DNA of 64,000 nt from Perca fluviatilis (taxonomy: Eukaryota > Chordata > Actinopteri > Perciformes > Percidae), in contig NC_053116.1 of NCBI RefSeq assembly GCF_010015445.1, positions 24,840,607-24,904,606 of the forward strand, in the 5' to 3' direction. The notes below the pieces were generated by a model that searched no databases, was not told the DNA's origin, and saw only the letters and a program-made list of their open reading frames with translations. The position numbers and the translations under genes were made by a program. This document shows positions 60,964 through 64,000 of this stretch, one piece after another (positions within the stretch are counted from its first letter, which is position 1; every line of letters starts with the position of its first letter).

Positions 60964-63900
60964 CAAATTTGGTCAAACTTGATGAGTAAATTTGGTATAT
61001 CCTCAAACCTTTTGAGCTGGCTCAGTCAGGAAGGCATTAACAGCAGTAAAGGAAAGGCAGCGCGCCTAACAAAACGGGACTCACCCTCGGAAGGACTTGG
61101 GGTCGACTAAACATGACACTAAACATTTACCACGCTGGTTTTGAAAAAGCCCGGCACCCTTAAACGCTGCAAGTAGGAGAATCCCGAACTGCCCACTTAA
61201 AAGGGGGCCTCGGCTGCTTCCTTTGAGGGATCAGCATGGTGACTCGTCCTCCTCACCACTACCGCAACGCTAATTAGGCCCACCACAAAGCCAGCCTGTG
61301 GGGATAATGTCCCATTATTAGAGTCATTTGTTTCAATTAACCGCTCTGTGATTCTACAATAGCATGGTGCGGCCCAGTGCAAAGAAGCCATTACTCTCGC
61401 CCAAGGAACTGCTGAGGTTTGGGACAAGAGTAAGAAGGTTACGGATACCTGCAGCAGTGGTGCTGCCAGTCAGGCTCCACATACTGCCCAGTCACCGATG
61501 AGTTGTTTCAGCACAGAGGGGGAGCAAAAAAGTCCCTGTTCATATCTTTTTTTAGAGCTTTTAATGACTGGTTTTGCTGTTTCTGAAATTTTGGAATTTT
61601 CGTTTTGTGCACTTCACTAAGAACTGATTGAAAGTTAGTACAAGGGATTGTTGACTTGAGCTATAGGCTGTTCCCTTTTACATGCCATTGTGGTGTGCTG
61701 AATTACTATTCTGCTACTGTATACTTACTCTATACTGCATACTACATGCTGCTATAGTCATTTTTGGACTGCAATGAGGTTACATCCTGAGCTTCTCTTT
61801 TTTTCTTCCTTAGCTCATGCATTACTCTTGTAATTCTTGTAGATTTGAGGAGTTTAGCTCATCTATTTTCAGTCGACAATGAAGACAGACAATTAGTCTA
61901 GAGCCTAGAACCAACAAGCAACCCTTGATAATACCTGATTGTACTGTTTGTGCACTTGCATACAGCTTTCTGTTGGTCACAGCTGGAGGCTAAAAGAGCC
62001 TACTGGTTGCAGGTTACATAAATCATGAGTATGAGAGAGATTATGATTGTGATTTGTTGCCTCATCTAAGAGAAATAACACCAAGAAATAGCATTTGCAT
62101 AAATGTTGATGTCAGTTCTTCAGTCATTCTTCCAAGCAGCAAAAAAAAAACATTGTTGCAAAAATTTACTTCTTTTTTGAAACATCGCTCTTTCCTGATA
62201 ATTTGCATATTGTTTTTACCATATGCGAGCTTCACTGTAAACTACCTCAGTGTTTTTGTACACTTAACAGCAGTAGTACAAAGATGCTTATCAACTCCAA
62301 ATGCTCCCGAATGCAATATTTCAGAACACTTTTAGGTCCTTTCAACACTAGATAATGGAAACTTCGATTGATACCAAGAGGTTGCTGCCCTGTGATGCCT
62401 CTGTTGCCAGGCTCTCTCATTGGCTTTCTCCCCCCACTGCACAGATGTTTACAAAGAGACATCACCAGCTCACATTAAAGGGTTCAAGTTGTCCCCTCGG
62501 GCTGTTGCTATGGAAATAACCCTGCAGTGGTCGCTCATTCATGTTTGATTAATTGTTTTTTTTTTGTTCCTTTCTGTGCGGTTGCCTCTACAAAGACCTC
62601 ATCATTGGAACATTTCATCTTGAAAACAAACGAAAAAGATGAATATGTCCAAATCTGTTTTATTTGGACTTTGAGATATTATCTTCTCCTGCGCAATAAA
62701 AGTCTTAGAAATTGTATTAGTGCTGTATTAATGTTAATAAACCATTGCCTGTGAAGCCATACAATCATAAAGACTTTTTTAGTGTTTTTCCCAGACTTAC
62801 CTGGACTGAAGTAAAGCGTTTTGCCTTTTCCCCTTCTAAATTGCACTGTGTAGCGCTGAGCTACAGCAACCCACTGGGGCCAATTAGGATACCAGCAGAG
62901 CTAGGAAGTGCATAGCAGATGCTTTTGCCACTATTTATTAAAATCCAATCTGCAGGGGCCCCTCCAACAGCTCGTTAAACTACCGTTAATCTAATTAGCT
63001 CTCACTTGCCACTGTTTTCACCACATTACCAAATACAAGGGCCTCGACTTTGCAATTTAGGCTTATTAAGTAGGTCCAGTGCTGTTAGGCAGAGCTTGTA
63101 GGGAGGAGCTCCTCAGAGCTGTCAGTCATTTTACAGAGTCAGATAAATCATGCAGCTAAGTTCAGCAATGCTCTGGGCTCGAGTTTGAATTAAAATATCT
63201 GCAAAAGGAATATTGGTTGAAATCAAATCCACATTGCCAGCTCAGTAATGCAAGCCCACATGTTTAAAAAACAATAATGAAATACTCCACATCATAAAGA
63301 GCTTGCATATTTGTAATGGCATGGTACCAGAACTGGATACAAATTCCATAATGGGCTCTTTATGGATCAGGTCTATACGATGTCGTTTCATGTCTTTTAG
63401 ATCACGATCATGAATCTGCACTTCCGGTTCATTATTGTTTGGGCTGGGCTATATTTTTATTTGATGAGTGCTGCTCTCTGGATATGTGCCTGGTTCTACT
63501 CAGAGATCTGTGCGGCGGCTTTGACATGCAGTCCTGCTCATTGCTTACAGATGGGCAGTCTGACATGGAGCTGTAATCACTTCCAGATGAGTAAAGCACA
63601 GTATATATTTTAAGACATTTTTTATCCATCAAGCCTTCATGGTGAACTAGATGATGGGAATACACAAAGACATACTAACACATGGGTGATTGTAAAATAA
63701 TTGGCAGGTAGTATAAGATATGAAGTATTTTAAATTAAATATCACAGATTGTAATATTCAAACAATTTCAACGAGCATCCTGTATTTTGGATTCCATTCG
63801 TGATGTCTACAGGCAGTCTTAGTTTAGAGAAAGTTGGCTCATTCAGATCTCAAACAGCTTTGTTTACATTCTCATCCTGCCCGCCAACATTTTGTAAGGC

Positions 63901-64000
63901 CACAATCTTGACAGCATTACACACAGGGGCACTTTGAAATGTAAGGTAAAACCAATATCTAAAAAACAACAGAATGCATGTAATAAAAACCCAAATGTAA

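Larger units (their letters stand above)
55738..64000 (+). other. tox2: TOX2-like intron 3 (3' end outside window)
   Basis: Starts at donor gtgagt (55738) and runs off the window. I saw no exon resembling the next TOX2 segment or the lysine-rich nuclear signal and HMG box. Mostly unique AT-rich sequence with one old repeat copy (60610-60963). Several short blocks are rich in homeodomain-like TAAT/ATTA words, for example 60220-60360 and 62940-63010. Confidence 0.75.

Overview
The window looks like nuclear DNA of a ray-finned fish, probably a percomorph teleost. Three things point there: very dense and long (CA)n/(GT)n microsatellites, many short non-autonomous hAT-type elements of kinds I recognise from percomorph genomes, and a Tc1/mariner element. 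There are no operons and no bacterial or viral genes. The only host coding sequence I can support is two small exons on the + strand, 40264-40323 and 55477-55737. They join in phase 0 to give a stretch matching the N-terminal part of a TOX-family HMG-box protein, best fit TOX2. Everything else is intron: intron 1 (1-40263, 5' end outside), intron 2 (40324-55476) and intron 3 (55738-64000, 3' end outside). Exon 1, the HMG-box exons and the C-terminal exons were not found here.

Layout. 1-19000 is mostly unique, AT-rich intron with microsatellites, one intact hAT-like MITE (9942-10464) and a fragment at 14673-14893 with a degenerate hammerhead-like core on the minus strand. 19044-22478 is a cluster of three transposons: two hAT-like MITEs with 8-bp target duplications, then a Tc1 element whose left side carries an inverted copy of its own 3' half. 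22481-32781 has CA/GT arrays, a possible large non-autonomous element rich in GTTAGC/GCTAAC words (25950-27544), a suspicious poly-G tract (28952-29012) and a MITE (29603-29964). 32790-34024 is a 1.2-kb hAT-like element holding a nest of four related fold-back units. 37300-38090 is a pyrimidine tract, a unique island and a purine tract. 41689-42292 and 46996-47661 are further MITEs. A MITE at 54931-55376 ends only 100 bp before the second TOX2 exon.

How it works together: the two exons encode part of the N-terminal region of a nuclear transcription factor, and the rest of the window is intron of that gene. Intronic regulatory elements are plausible: several unique islands are rich in ATTA/TAAT homeodomain-like words. 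I could not test their conservation. I saw no tRNA, rRNA, CRISPR or second protein-coding gene. I found no wholly new system; the most unusual structures are the rearranged Tc1 element, the nested fold-back cluster and the hammerhead-like remnant.
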